From Campanula takesimana (Eukaryota; Streptophyta; Magnoliopsida; Asterales; Campanulaceae), in assembly GCA_026119855.1 (NCBI GenBank), contig JAOWBW010001812.1:35155-99154 (forward strand): a stretch of DNA of 64,000 bases, written 5' to 3'. How positions within the stretch are numbered: position 1 is the stretch's first letter; every line of letters begins with the position of its first letter. Below are positions 11,633 through 21,930 of the stretch, in pieces. Both the position numbers and the translations under genes were made by a program. Under the pieces are notes generated by a model. That model was not told where the DNA came from. It did no database searches and saw only the letters and a list, made by a program, of their open reading frames with translations.

Positions 11633-12340
11633 GGAAGAGGATAATGTCCAGTACGTTCGATAAACCATTGACGAGGACATTCAGAAGTCTACAAATCAAC
11701 ATCAAATTCAGAGTTTCTGTATCCAGGACTTTCAATGAGGAATTGGAAGAGGATAATGTCCAGTACGTTCGATCAACCATCGACGAGGAACATTCAGAAG
11801 TCTACAAATCAACATCAAATTCAGAGTTTCTGCATCCAGACTTTTAATGAGGAATTGGAAGACGATAATGTCCAGTACGTTCGATCAACCATTGACGAGG
11901 ACATTCAGAAGTCTACAACAACAACAAAATCAAAGATTCTGAATCCAGTACTTTCAATGTAGGTGCATTGATCGAGGATAATATTCAGTACTTTCATCAG
12001 CTCCATGAACTGATTGATCGAGGAAATTCAGAAGTCTACAACACAACAAAACAGAGATTCTGCATCCAGTACTTTCAATGTAGGTGCATTGATCGAGGAT
12101 AATATTAGTACTTTCAATCACTCCATGAACTGATGATCGAGGATATTCAAAATCTACATCAAACCGTCCAGTATGAATTGATCGAGGACATGCTCAGTAC
12201 TTACAATCAGCTCCATGAACTGATTGATCGAGGACATTTAGGGATCCAGTACTTTCAATATAGGTGCATTGATCAAGGATAATATTCAGTACTTTCAATC
12301 AGCTCCATGATCTGATTGATCGAGGATATCCCCAATAACT
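11633..12340 (+). repeat. Tandem repeat array upstream of an LTR
   Basis: A unit of about 110 bases containing GAGGATAATGTCCAGTACG, then GACATTCAGAAGTCTACAA and TTTCTGNATCCAG recurs three times, followed by diverged copies built on CAGTACTTTCAATGTAGG, CAGCTCCATGAACTGATTGA and TCGAGGA(T/C)AT. At least six or seven partial units are visible. Tandem repeats just before the 3' LTR are common in Tat/Ogre/Retand elements. Open frames of 67-75 codons here arise from the repeat and are not genes. Confidence 0.8.
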
Positions 12341-12651
12341 CCAACACTGTCAACCGCGACTCTCTACCAGCAATAGAGGTATATTCAGAATTGGGTCAAG
12401 GACATTGATTCCTCAGTTTGGGTTACTCTCTAAGCTCTAAACTTTACTTACCGCAAGTATTGCTTTCTAAAAGATTTTCAAAATACCTCAAACTTTTGTT
12501 TTTACGTGTTTTCAGAGTCGAACTACGTTTGGTCTGATTTCCTTCCGAGGAATACGTAGGCAGCTTTATAGCACGACCATACCCAAAGTTCTAAATGGTG
12601 TTTTCTATCGACGACGCTACTTCTTCCATAAGGATCGTCGCCGAGGGGCTC

Positions 12652-13584
12652 TGTAGACACCCCATTTTGAACTCAAATTTATGATTACACAACTCTTGTG
12701 TCTCGCCTTTCTGTTTGATGAAAACCATTAGTTTCGTCATGTTTCGTTAAGTCTCTAACTGAATCCGTCAGTCAGGGGCTAAACTGAACAAAGAAACTAT
12801 AGACAAGGACAAAACAGTATTAAAAAACTGGATGCCTCGTACGAGACATCAATGTCTCGTACGAGCCATCTCCTCTGTCTGCGGGAATAATCCATTTTAC
12901 TTCTCCGTCCCGATCTCTTTCTTGGCCAACACTCTCCTAATCCGGGGAATATCTAATAGGAAGCTTCCTAGGTGATTTCCTACTGATTTCCTACCTCCTT
13001 TAACCTCTCCAAATAAGGACTCTATTTCCTACCAAACTTAGGACTCCTAGACTTGGTCCCTAAGAATCCAATCCTTAAAAAATAGAGTCTTTCACCACAA
13101 AAAGAGGTTAACGATTCTCTAATCAGTCTCTCCCAAAGGAATCCCGTTTTTATTCTTCCCTCACACCAAAACACCACCAGAAATCCATCTTTTCAAGCCA
13201 AAGCCATCACAAAACTCTTGGATCATCAAGGTCTTAGTCAAGTCCATCAATTGGAATCTCAAGAACTCTTTAGGTAAACTCCTACGCTTTTAATCTCTAC
13301 TTCTCATCTCATTCTTTGTTTTAGAGTAGTGTAATCCCATCAAGGATCAGCCTAGAGCCTCTCCAATCCATGGATATGGTCTCGAAGCATATGATCCGAC
13401 ATTCCAATAATTAAGAAAATAATTATTGGCTTTACTTGTTTTAATTGTTTATTCTTTATTTGATTAAAAACACCTAAGCAAGACCGATCCTAGATCGGGT
13501 GGATTGGGTGCTCCTTGACCTTTCCAATCCATAACTTAACCCCCGAACTCAAGAATCTCACGGTCTGTGTTCCGTTCAACAACA
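12652..13584 (+). repeat. LTR of a Tat-like Gypsy element
   Basis: The likely start is TGTAGACACCCC at 12652, directly after a purine tract GAGGGGCTC and the stretch TCCGAGGAATACGTAGGCAG that is conserved before Tat-type 3' LTRs. The likely end is AACAACA at 13584, followed by a primer-site-like TGGTGGCGAC. The LTR holds an inverted repeat built on CTCGTACGAGACATC / GATGTCTCGTACGAG at about 12836-12865. No second copy lies in the window, so both ends are inferred from motifs. Confidence 0.6.
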
Positions 13585-13598
13585 TGGTGGCGACTATC
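13585..13598 (+). other. Possible primer-binding site next to the Tat-like LTR
   Basis: TGGTGGCGACTATC begins directly after the LTR's ACA end. A TGGCGAC core is common in Tat/Ogre elements, where it pairs with tRNA-Arg. Its presence on this side means interior DNA lies on both sides of one LTR. Confidence 0.4.
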
Positions 13599-13599
13599 A

Positions 13600-15269
13600 A
13601 ATCAAAAAGGCGAGCGGGAATCTTTCTCGGGTGAAAACACTACTACGACTAATAAAAGGTAACAAACCCACTATTTTTCTTGACGGATGACCGAGTCGCT
13701 GATGCCAAAACTGAAAATTGCCGGATTCTCTGACGTTGCACACTTGCGTTGTCGGTGACCTCTTAAAGTAGTACAACCCCCCGTCCAGTTCACCCTCTCC
13801 AATCAAAATCTTCGAGACCCGGTCCTGTACAACACATTGTTTGTCAGAAAAATGAACCAAATAATTAGAATCTCGAAACAATTGAGAGACAGATAAGAGA
13901 TTGCAGTTAAAAGTTGGGGCATATAGAACATTTTTAAAACAAGATTCGTGGCAATCTCAATGTTGCCTTCTTTTGTGGCTTTCATGTATCTCCCATTAGG
14001 CAAACCAATGTGATTCGCCTTGATATCATGAACATCACTGAGCAAAGAGATGTCCCCTGTTATGTGTCGGTTGGCTCCACTATCGACAAGCCACGTTTAT
14101 CATTCATCTTACCAGTTGCCTTGCCAGTTGTGCTGACAGTTGTCGGCACCTGTGTCTGCATAAAATTCTTGAAGTTGTTCCATTGATCTGCTGTAAATCC
14201 CAGTGCTCTAGCCTGATCTGGAACCCCTGTCCCTTCAATACTGACCTCTGCATTGTTGGATCTCGTGCCCAGCTTTCTTGTTCTTTTCCTCTCGAAAAGG
14301 ATTGGCTTCTTCCTTTTGCTGACTTGCCATGCTGGTCTCCCCACCACTCTGGATATCCTATTAGCTTGAAGCACGAATCTGTATTGTGTCCCTTCTTCTT
14401 GCAGTGAGAGCAGGTGACATTGCTTATATCCTTCTTTTCTGTCAAGCCACCTGACGAGCCATCTGTGCTCACAGCTGGTCTGTCAACTGGTCTATCAACT
14501 GTACGAACAACAAAACTGGTTGGATTCGGGATTTCTCCATGTCCTCCTCCCAGCACCAGTTCCTCTCGTACAACGTTAGAATATGTCTTATTCACAGAAG
14601 GTAGGGGCTCCGTATTGACAATAGATGACTTCACATTCTCAAATTTTAGAGTTTCTAGCCCCATAACGAATTGATGCACATGCTCCTCCTCACGTCTCTT
14701 CAACAATACATCCCTAATATTGCACTTACAACCTAAACAAGAACAGGTCGGTAGCGTCTCAAAATCATTGAGAGCATATCACAGTTTCTTTATCCGCCCA
14801 TAATAAGAAGCCACGCTTTCATTCTTCCCTTGTCTGCATTTGCTAAGTCCGCCTTCAACTGTTGAGTCTTTGGTCCATTCCCCATCGAAAATCGTTCCTT
14901 CAAATCATCCCACAAAACCTTCGCCTCGTCCACATATGTGATAGTGGAGCGAAGAGTCGGCTTAATTGTATTAAAAATCCATGAGACAATCATGGAATTC
15001 ACCGTCCACCATTGGTCCGCTTCATCAGCATCGTCAGGACATGGGATTCTGCCATCAATTAATCCAGTTTTTGTCTTCGCTCGAAGCGACCCTTTGAAAA
15101 CTCGTGCCCATTCTTCATAATTATCTCCTCTTAGCTGAACATGTGTGATAATCATTCCTGGATTATCACTAGAGGAAAAAAAATATGGAGATCTTTTCTC
15201 TTCCTTAATCGCCTTCCCTTTGCTAGAGTACTCCTAACCGGTTTTCTGTTCATCACCGCCGGCCATTGT
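13600..15269 (-). pseudogene. Truncated Copia gag and GAG-pre-integrase region
   Basis: Minus-strand frames, broken by shifts and stops, run in order. An ATG at 15269 (MAGGDEQ) is soon followed by a stop. Then comes a Copia gag: LRGDNYEEWARVFKGSLRAK, WTVNSMIVSWIFNTI and AKVLWDDLKERF. A zinc knuckle CSHCKKKGHNTDSC is followed by IGYPEWW at about 14345-14415. Finally a protease/GAG-pre-integrase part contains SGNFQFWHQRLGHPS at about 13690. Integrase, reverse transcriptase and the 3' LTR are absent; the sequence switches to Tat-like DNA at about 13600-13625. The zinc-knuckle type suggests a Retrofit/Ale-like Copia lineage (inference). Confidence 0.8.
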
Positions 15270-15277
15270 TTGATAAA

Positions 15278-15298
15278 ATCGGGCTCTGGTGCCAAGTT
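15278..15298 (-). other. Degenerate primer-binding site of the Copia fragment
   Basis: The minus strand reads TTGGCACCAGAGCC, close to the initiator-Met site TTGGTATCAGAGC, between the gag start and the LTR. Confidence 0.6.
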
Positions 15299-15300
15299 AA

Positions 15301-15551
15301 AACCGAGAGAAATAATATTGGGAAAATAAAATCAGATTATTTTTTTCTCACCTGAATGTGCCGAGTACATACATACATCATATATACAAAGACCCTTTCT
15401 TGGAGACTAAGTCTAATCCCTACAAAACAGTTAAGCAAATATATCCTACCTATTTACATCTTTATCAAATAGGTAACTAACTAATTTAGGATACACACAA
15501 AAAGGAAAAGAGATATGCCGAGATCCTGCAGATCTCGTCATTATCTCAACA
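15301..15551 (-). repeat. 5' LTR of the truncated Copia element
   Basis: About 250 bases starting (minus strand) TGTTGAGATAATGACGAGAT and ending near the primer site after TTTCTCTCGG. The size suits a Copia LTR. Bounds are estimated because no second copy is present. Confidence 0.5.
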
Positions 15552-16501
15552 AAAAACGTGTTTTTTGAACGTGCAACCAAGTTTGAACCACACTTTGGCA
15601 TTTTTTGTAAATAACCGAAATATTTTATAAAAATGCGCATTGACATTTATGTAAATAATCAAAACCTCGCACTCTTCAAAACTGCAATTGGCATTCTGAA
15701 GATACGGACTGACACTTTATAACGCACAGACTGGAAATTGGCATTCGAAAACACATGGATTGGTGCCAACAAAATAAATATACTGGCCATCTTAAATACT
15801 ATAATTGGTCATAAAAATACCACATAAACTCAATAAATATGCACTCGCATTCTAAAACAAGCGTTCTTAAACACATACACTGGTATTTTTAAAATGCACT
15901 GGCGATATTTATCACATAAACTGTTTGTGCCAGTACAAATATTTTGTTGTGTTAGTTCATGTGTTTTGTAACGTTAGTGAGTGTGTTTGTTAAGCGTCGT
16001 CGGTCATTCCTTATATTTTTTAGCGCCGCTTAAACTGTATTTTAGTGTCAGTTCTAGTATTTTTAGTAGCTATTTGTAGTGTTTTTTATACCCAGTTGTA
16101 ATGTTCTAGTTGGAATGTTTTGTATTTCACGCACCCGAAATTTTATATATTTAAAAAAAATGCCATCGCGCACGAAGTTTACTTATTTACAAAAGTACCA
16201 ATGCGCATTTTAAAAGCGTTTTCCCAAGTGTTAGGCAAACTAGTTTTTTAATAAGACCAAATATTTCATTTAAAGTTAACCCTTTTTTTTTATTTATTTT
16301 CTAATTATAATTTTTAAGCAACTGTTTTGATTTTAATTTACAAAATTGAGGACTGTCATATTGAGAAAGCGTAATCTTTACAAATCAGATCGTTATAATA
16401 GCAAATACAATTTTTAACCGTAAATCTTTGACCTTCAAGGCTGTAAAAGTCCCATTTTTCTAATTTTAGGGGTATAAGAGATTTTTATAAAGATGATAAT
16501 G
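15552..16501. other. Intergenic AT-rich DNA, nothing recognised
   Basis: No open frame with a domain, no clear terminal repeats. Short loosely repeated phrases (TTGGCATTC, ACTGGCA, GTGCCA) suggest old decayed repeat DNA. Confidence 0.6.
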
Positions 16502-18147
16502 AAAATAGGGGTGTAAGTGGTTCTGTATAGACTGCAGTTTGAGACTGAATTGAATAAAATCATGCGGTCTGGTTTGGTTTACTTTCCAAGCATGAGTTGT
16601 TCGGTTCAGATTCAAAAGTTAGTAAACCACATGATTTAGATTAATTCGTGGTCTAACTCCTCTTGACCAAACCTGGTCGAACCGAATCAAACCAAATCGT
16701 GACCCGAAATCATCAGACTAGACCACTAGACTGAACCACCAAACCGCATATATTAATCATATATTTGTATCTTGAGTAATACCCACCGATGAATAATTAA
16801 AAACCTATTTTGTATTACACTGTTACTCAAGTCCTAACTCTCGAGTTGTATCTCATTCAATATTATTTTCATAGCTTGTTATCCCCGTTGCGACACATTG
16901 TTAACTGAGTTATTTCACTGTCGACATTTTGTAGTGTATTCTTTTCATTCGGCTTCTTATTCCTCAGACTTTTCTTTTAAAATCCTTCTTGTGCATCCCT
17001 CCCTTTCTTTATGGCACCCCTCAGTCTTCCTCTATGATCACTAATATCTTTAAACAATTAGGAGAATGACAAACAATCTGAATCGTGGTATGAATAATGG
17101 TTTGATTGGTAGTTTCAACTAGACGTGGCCAAACACGGGTCTAGGTCCCACGGGTACGGGTTTAGGTCCCAATTCCAAGGAACGGGAACTGTGTGTAACA
17201 CGGGTGCGAGTATGGTTCATCTACGGGTTAAGTGGGTACGGGTCCATAGGTGTATACCCCTCGTTTTTTTTATAGAAGTTTAACTATTAAATTGTTAACA
17301 TATTTTGTTAAAAATCTAACAAAATCGGTTTAAAATTAACTTCTTTCTATTTTAAATTAACTGTAATCTGTTTTCATTAAAAAAATTATAGGAATCTATT
17401 TAAAAATTAACGACCAAAGTTTTATATTTGATCAAACGGACTCTGACTCACTAACGAGTGACGGCTCTAGCGACTGGAGTGGCGCGTCTGTCCTGCTTTG
17501 GGCCCTCCCTGGTGTGTACTTTGCTGGACCTTGATGAGTTGATGGAGACTTCATCTTGGTTGAGCCTCCAAGGCTGCAAGGACCTGCAAAGTACACACAG
17601 ACCTTGGTTGGACACGTCTACTGCAAAGTGCAACTGGCCAATTTTTCACGGCTCTTCACGGGACCAAGTCAAAGGTCCACGGGTAACGGTTATAGGGTCT
17701 CTAGGTTGGAGGGTTTACGGATCTGGAACCACCGGGTAGCGATTTTGAAGGCTAGACCCAAAACTGAACCGCCTGAGCGATGGGTACGGTTCCAATTCCC
17801 GGTTCCTCCACAGGTCCAGTTCCTACGGTTCAAATCCGGGTACGGTTCCACGGGTCGACATGGTTCCGGGTCTGGATTGGCCATGTCTAGTTTCAATCAC
17901 TGTTTGGATCATGGTTGGAACTACAATCAAGATCATAGTATGAGCCACAGTCTTAACAACAGTATGCACCACATTGTTGAATCGTGGTCTGAACCAAACT
18001 TAACTAAACCATTGCGGTTTGATCAATCCGGTTTGAATTTTTTTCTGGTTTAGTTCGATCTTTCCCTAACCGATGGCTAGTGGTTCGGCCCGTAAATTTC
18101 CCAAACTAAATCAAACCAAATCATATACACAATTACACGCCTACCAA
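16502..18147. mobile_element. Possible hAT-derived non-autonomous element, outer copy
   Basis: The left end TAGGGGTGTAAGTGG and right end (reverse complement TAGGCGTGTAATTGTG) look like diverged hAT-type terminal inverted repeats. Both sides are rich in GGTTTGGTTTA and AAACCAAATC-type repeats. No convincing 8-bp duplication remains. A second hAT MITE sits inside at 17120-17889. Confidence 0.4.
17120..17889. mobile_element. hAT MITE with 8-bp target duplication
   Basis: Terminal inverted repeats TAGACGTGGCCAA (left) and TTGGCCATGTCTA (right). Flanking 8-bp duplication GTTTCAAC at 17112-17119 and GTTTCAAT at 17890-17897 (one mismatch). The interior is rich in CACGGGTACGGTTCC-type repeats; the open frames there (e.g. 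17556-18053) are repeat-derived. Confidence 0.82.
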
Positions 18148-18567
18148 TCAATACCAATTTTGTACCTTCGTGTTAGCTCACACGCAACAGTCGGGGTTCT
18201 GTGCTAATGCCATTTGTAACGACTTGAGTTCGAAAACCATGCCCGCTTCATAATCCTCACGCACTAGTCCATAGGGCACAAATAACTTAGGTCTACTTGT
18301 CTTATCATATGCCTACCCAAAAATAGCAAAATATTATTGATGCCCAACATTAACGTGTGAAAACTTATACTCCATCCGTTTCATAATAATGTGCACAAAA
18401 TGACGGATGCACGAGAATTAAAGAATAAATAGTAGTGAATACTTGTTGTGAGTATGAAAAGTGAGGTATGAGAGAGAAATAAGGTAGATAATAGTATTGG
18501 ATAGTTAGTGCCTTTGACTCATCTACATAGTGTTGAGAGCCTTTATCTGATGCTTGGATTTCTCTTT
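18148..18567. other. Intergenic DNA, nothing recognised
   Basis: No open frame with a domain. CATCCGTTTCATAATAATGTG at about 18373 hints at a diverged Stowaway-like end, without a matching partner. Confidence 0.5.
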
Positions 18568-18575
18568 GTTGGAAT

Positions 18576-18920
18576 TAAGGATGGCCAAACCGGACAGGAA
18601 CCGGACCGGAAAAGCCCGGAACCAGAGCAAACCGGGGAGGAAACCGGAACCGGACGAACCGGAACCGTAAGGCATCTGGGCCGGTTCAGGGTCACATATA
18701 TGCCGAACCGGACCGGAACCGGACCGAAAATCCCTTGTTTTTCAATAATTTTAAGGGGGACCGGAACCGTACCGGAATCGGACCGAACCGGAACCGGATT
18801 GTGCCAAACCGGAACCGGAACCGGGGTAAGCGCGGGCCGGTTCAGGGTCACCCTTTTGCCGAACCGGATCCGGCGGTTCCGAACCGGAACCGGGCCCGGA
18901 ACCGGTTTTGGCCATCCCTA
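18576..18920. mobile_element. Short hAT MITE built of CCGGAACC repeats
   Basis: 345 bases with termini TAAGGATGGCCAAACCGG and CCGGTTTTGGCCATCCCTA, bounded by the perfect 8-bp duplication GTTGGAAT (18568-18575 and 18921-18928). The interior is almost entirely ACCGGAACCGG-type simple repeat, which opens frames on both strands (18508-18992) that are artefacts. Confidence 0.9.
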
Positions 18921-18928
18921 GTTGGAAT

Positions 18929-19350
18929 GCTTTGGATGCTTGATTGGACATTTATTGTCGACCCAAATCCTGTAATTTTCTCATGTCTTTAGCTCCAAAT
19001 ATTATCTGTGTGAGAATTTTTTGAAGGTCACTATTAGGCCGTCTCCAAGTTATGGTTGCAAAAGCATCTGTGCATATCCAGTTATTGTTAGTAAGAGCGT
19101 TCCAGGCAATTTGATTCTAGGTTGAGATTTTTAATTTTTAAAGAGTTAGGCTTTCTCAAGGCGGACAAATTTTAATGATTGTACCCATTGATCGAAAATC
19201 CCCAACTTTGTGATGAGCCTCTGAATATTGTGAAGTGTTTTTTCTTGAAATTACTTGATGAAATTTGGTTTAATCGTCCAAAAACGGTGTTTCTTACAAA
19301 ATTTCTTTGTCTTTTTTTTGATAGAAAAGAAAAAAAAAATCTAAACAATA
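18929..19350. other. Intergenic DNA, nothing recognised
   Basis: AT-rich, no supported gene. A 66-codon open frame at 19179-19379 shows no domain. Confidence 0.5.
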
Positions 19351-20749
19351 AAGAGGTGGTCTCTTATGAGAACATCTAGATCCGTCTCATAGAAAAGACA
19401 GGTCGACCCATGACCCGTGTACAACATTCTCCGTGAAGCGTAGGATCTCAACCCATGCTCCACTCAAAATATGCCACATGGCAGCGACCCATTGGCCCAA
19501 TATTTTTTTTCCCAGATTTTTTTTCCTTTTATTTTGTTTTTATATTGTTTTGATTGTTTTTTTCGTTTGTCAAAAGTAATACTTAGTACAACTAATATAA
19601 AAACCGTGTTACTTATAAAGTAACATTGTTTATAAGTAACGTAACACCAGTTTTACAAAAAAAAAAAAAAAAAAAGTTCATTTTACTATCTTTCAAGTGT
19701 AATACTAACTATAAATACGTGTAACACTAACAATAACTAAATGTAATTATCCTTATATTGAAATATAATACTCCCTCCGTCCCAGCTCACTTGAGACTTT
19801 TTGACCAAATTGATCAACTTAAGGTCGGTTTGACCAACACTTTATAGAAATATTTATGATCTGAATAAAAAATTAAAAAATGTAAAATGATCACCATTAA
19901 AAATCCTCTCAATAACAATTTTTGAATTTTTTTTGGAACATAAATATTTCTATAAAGTGTTGGTCAAACCGACCTTAAGGTGACCAATTTTGGTCAAAAA
20001 GTCTCAAGTGAGCTGGGACGGAGGGAGTAGTGTTTTTCTAGAATATTTTATTTTTGAGTATTTTGATTTTATTTTTTAAAATAAAGTAACATTTGAAAAA
20101 TAACAACTTATATGCATGAATGTAATTATTTGTACAAGTTAATGTAACACTTTAGTAGATGAAATTGTAACATATTTCTATAGATAATGTAATACTTTTA
20201 CATGTATCATGATAAATTGAACCCATTGTAACTTATTATTTGAAAACATATAAATATACTATTATACAAGTAAACGTAACTGTTTTACAATGCTATTATA
20301 CAAGTAAAATGTAACATTAGTTTATAAAAATTGTTACTTTCTTATTTTTACAATGTTACTAACACAAGTGTCTTTAGTTCTAAAGTGTAAATAATTGAAT
20401 TATTATTTTTCTATACATATGTGTTACAATTATGTATGAACAATGTTACATATAAGTAACACGTTCGTTACATTTTAGTTGTAATAAGTTTACTTTTGGC
20501 AAACGAAGAAAACATAAAAAAAAACACTATTACTTTTCTGTATATATGTATTACTTTTATGTATACAAACTGTTATATATAAGTAACACGTTTGTTACAT
20601 TTAGTTATAATAACTATTACTTTTGACAAACCGAAAAAAAAAAAACAAAAAAAAAAAAACAATATAAAAACTAAAAAAAAAATTGTCTGTGGGTCATGGA
20701 TCCGAGTCATGGGTCAAAAATGACTCGTCTCTACTATGAGACTAGTCTT
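19351..20749. mobile_element. Long MITE-like element rich in GTAACA motifs
   Basis: Ends carry inverted GTCTCAT/GAGACGA-type sequences (AAGAGGTGGTCTC on the left; AAGACTAGTCTCATAG as reverse complement of the right). The interior repeats GTAACATT/GTAACACTT many times and is similar in style to 38305-39147 and 44880-45776. A Stowaway element lies inside at 19771-20027. No clear target duplication was found. Confidence 0.55.
19771..20027. mobile_element. Stowaway MITE
   Basis: Termini CTCCCTCCGTCCCAGCTCAC and GTGAGCTGGGACGGAGGGAG with TA on both sides; long inverted arms (GGTCGGTTTGACCAACACTT and its complement). Confidence 0.92.
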
Positions 20750-20938
20750 GGTTTTCTAATACAAGTTTTTGTCAACAATAAATAAAAATAACAAAAAAGT
20801 TGGAAAATTAATGATAAAGATTCCAATTCATCCACAGCGGCCAAAACATAAGAAAGAGTGGCGAAATTTTAATGATAAATTTGTAATCCACCCACGGGCA
20901 AAACAATAGGACATGAAATGTTTTAATTACAACGAGTG

Positions 20939-21088
20939 GAGATCCTCTGTACCACACTTGTGTATTATTTGTGTACCATAAGTGGTCTGATGGCTATGAA
21001 TCACTTTCGACATTATAATTATTTAATTCGTAATAGTTTATAACCGTCAGATTATTTGTGGTACACAAAGAGTGGTACAGAGAATCTC
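20939..21088. mobile_element. Small MITE with GAGATCCTCTGTACCAC ends
   Basis: Left GAGATCCTCTGTACCACACT; right end as reverse complement GAGATTCTCTGTACCACTCT. Its interior phrase TACCATAAGTGGTCTGATGG matches the element at 44737-44866, so the two belong to one family. Confidence 0.65.
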
Positions 21089-21637
21089 TTCTCAATTAAT
21101 CTTCTCAATTAAGACTACCCACAATGGGGGTATGAATAGGTGTATGAAAGTTGGGGAGGGGTATGAAACTATTGTGGGGGTGGTATGAAAGTTGGTGTAT
21201 GAAATGTGTGTATGAAAAATTTCATACGGGTTGAATTTTGGGGAGAGCCTGCGTCAGATTCCACGTGGCGAGCCCCAATTGGACCGCAAAAGGCGCGTGC
21301 GCCACACGGCCCGACAGGGCGCGTGTGGGCGCCGCCCGGCGGCTTTTTTTTTTTTTTGTTTTCCTGTTTGAAACACGTGTAAGCACATGATTGGTCCGCT
21401 GGATTTTCGGATTTAATTTTTTTAACTCAATTATTTGAGCTGAATTATCACCTAGTTATTTTTTATTTATTTATTTATTTTTCGCCAAAATCAGCATTTT
21501 TTTTTCCCTATAAAATGATGCAAGTTTCATTAGATTTGGGACACCAAAAAAAACTATCTTTTCTCAATTTTCCTTCTCCATTTTAGCCTACATTTAAAAA
21601 AATTCATCATCTTTTGAGTGAAATGGATCCCAATAAT

Positions 21638-21820
21638 AACTCGGTTTCATTCTTATTTCATGTCCGTCAACCTCAACCACACAATTTCTTATCTTTTAAT
21701 TAACTCGGTTTCATTCTTATTTCATGTCCGTCAACCTCAACCACACAACTTCTATCTTTTAATTAACTCGGTTGAATTATTGCTTCATGTCCGTCAACCT
21801 CAACCACACAATTTCTTATA
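21638..21820 (+). repeat. 64/63-bp unit in three tandem copies
   Basis: Unit AACTCGGTTTCATTC then TTCATGTCCGTCAACCTCAA starts at 21638, 21702 and 21765. Copies are nearly identical. It lies upstream of the transposase start and follows an ATG at 21623 (MDPNNNSV), which soon stops. Confidence 0.9.
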
Positions 21821-21825
21821 AATTA

Positions 21826-21930
21826 CACTCTCTTCTTTCATTCTTCCTACAACAAAAAATCACAATCTCTTCTTTCCTTCTTCCTACAACAAAAAATCAC
21901 AATCTCTTCTTTCTTTCTTCCTACATCAAT
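21826..21930 (+). repeat. 37-bp unit in three tandem copies
   Basis: Unit AATCTCTTCTTTCCTTCTTC then CTACAACAAAAAATCAC in three successive copies (starts about 21827, 21864, 21901); the last merges into the transposase ATG at 21929. Confidence 0.88.

Noticed and set aside
11633..12340. Regularly spaced repeats that could suggest a CRISPR array
   Set aside because: Units are about 110 bases, copies diverge throughout and there are no unique spacers; it is the tandem array of a plant Gypsy element.
17458..18053. A 165-codon plus-strand frame
   Set aside because: Lies across a hAT MITE end and its CACGGG repeats, no domain, spans the element boundary.
18508..18992. Gly/Thr/Pro-rich frames on both strands
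   Set aside because: Produced by the CCGGAACC simple repeat inside a hAT MITE, open in several frames at once.
21638..21930. Short regular repeats as a CRISPR-like array
   Set aside because: Head-to-tail copies without spacers, in a plant transposon.
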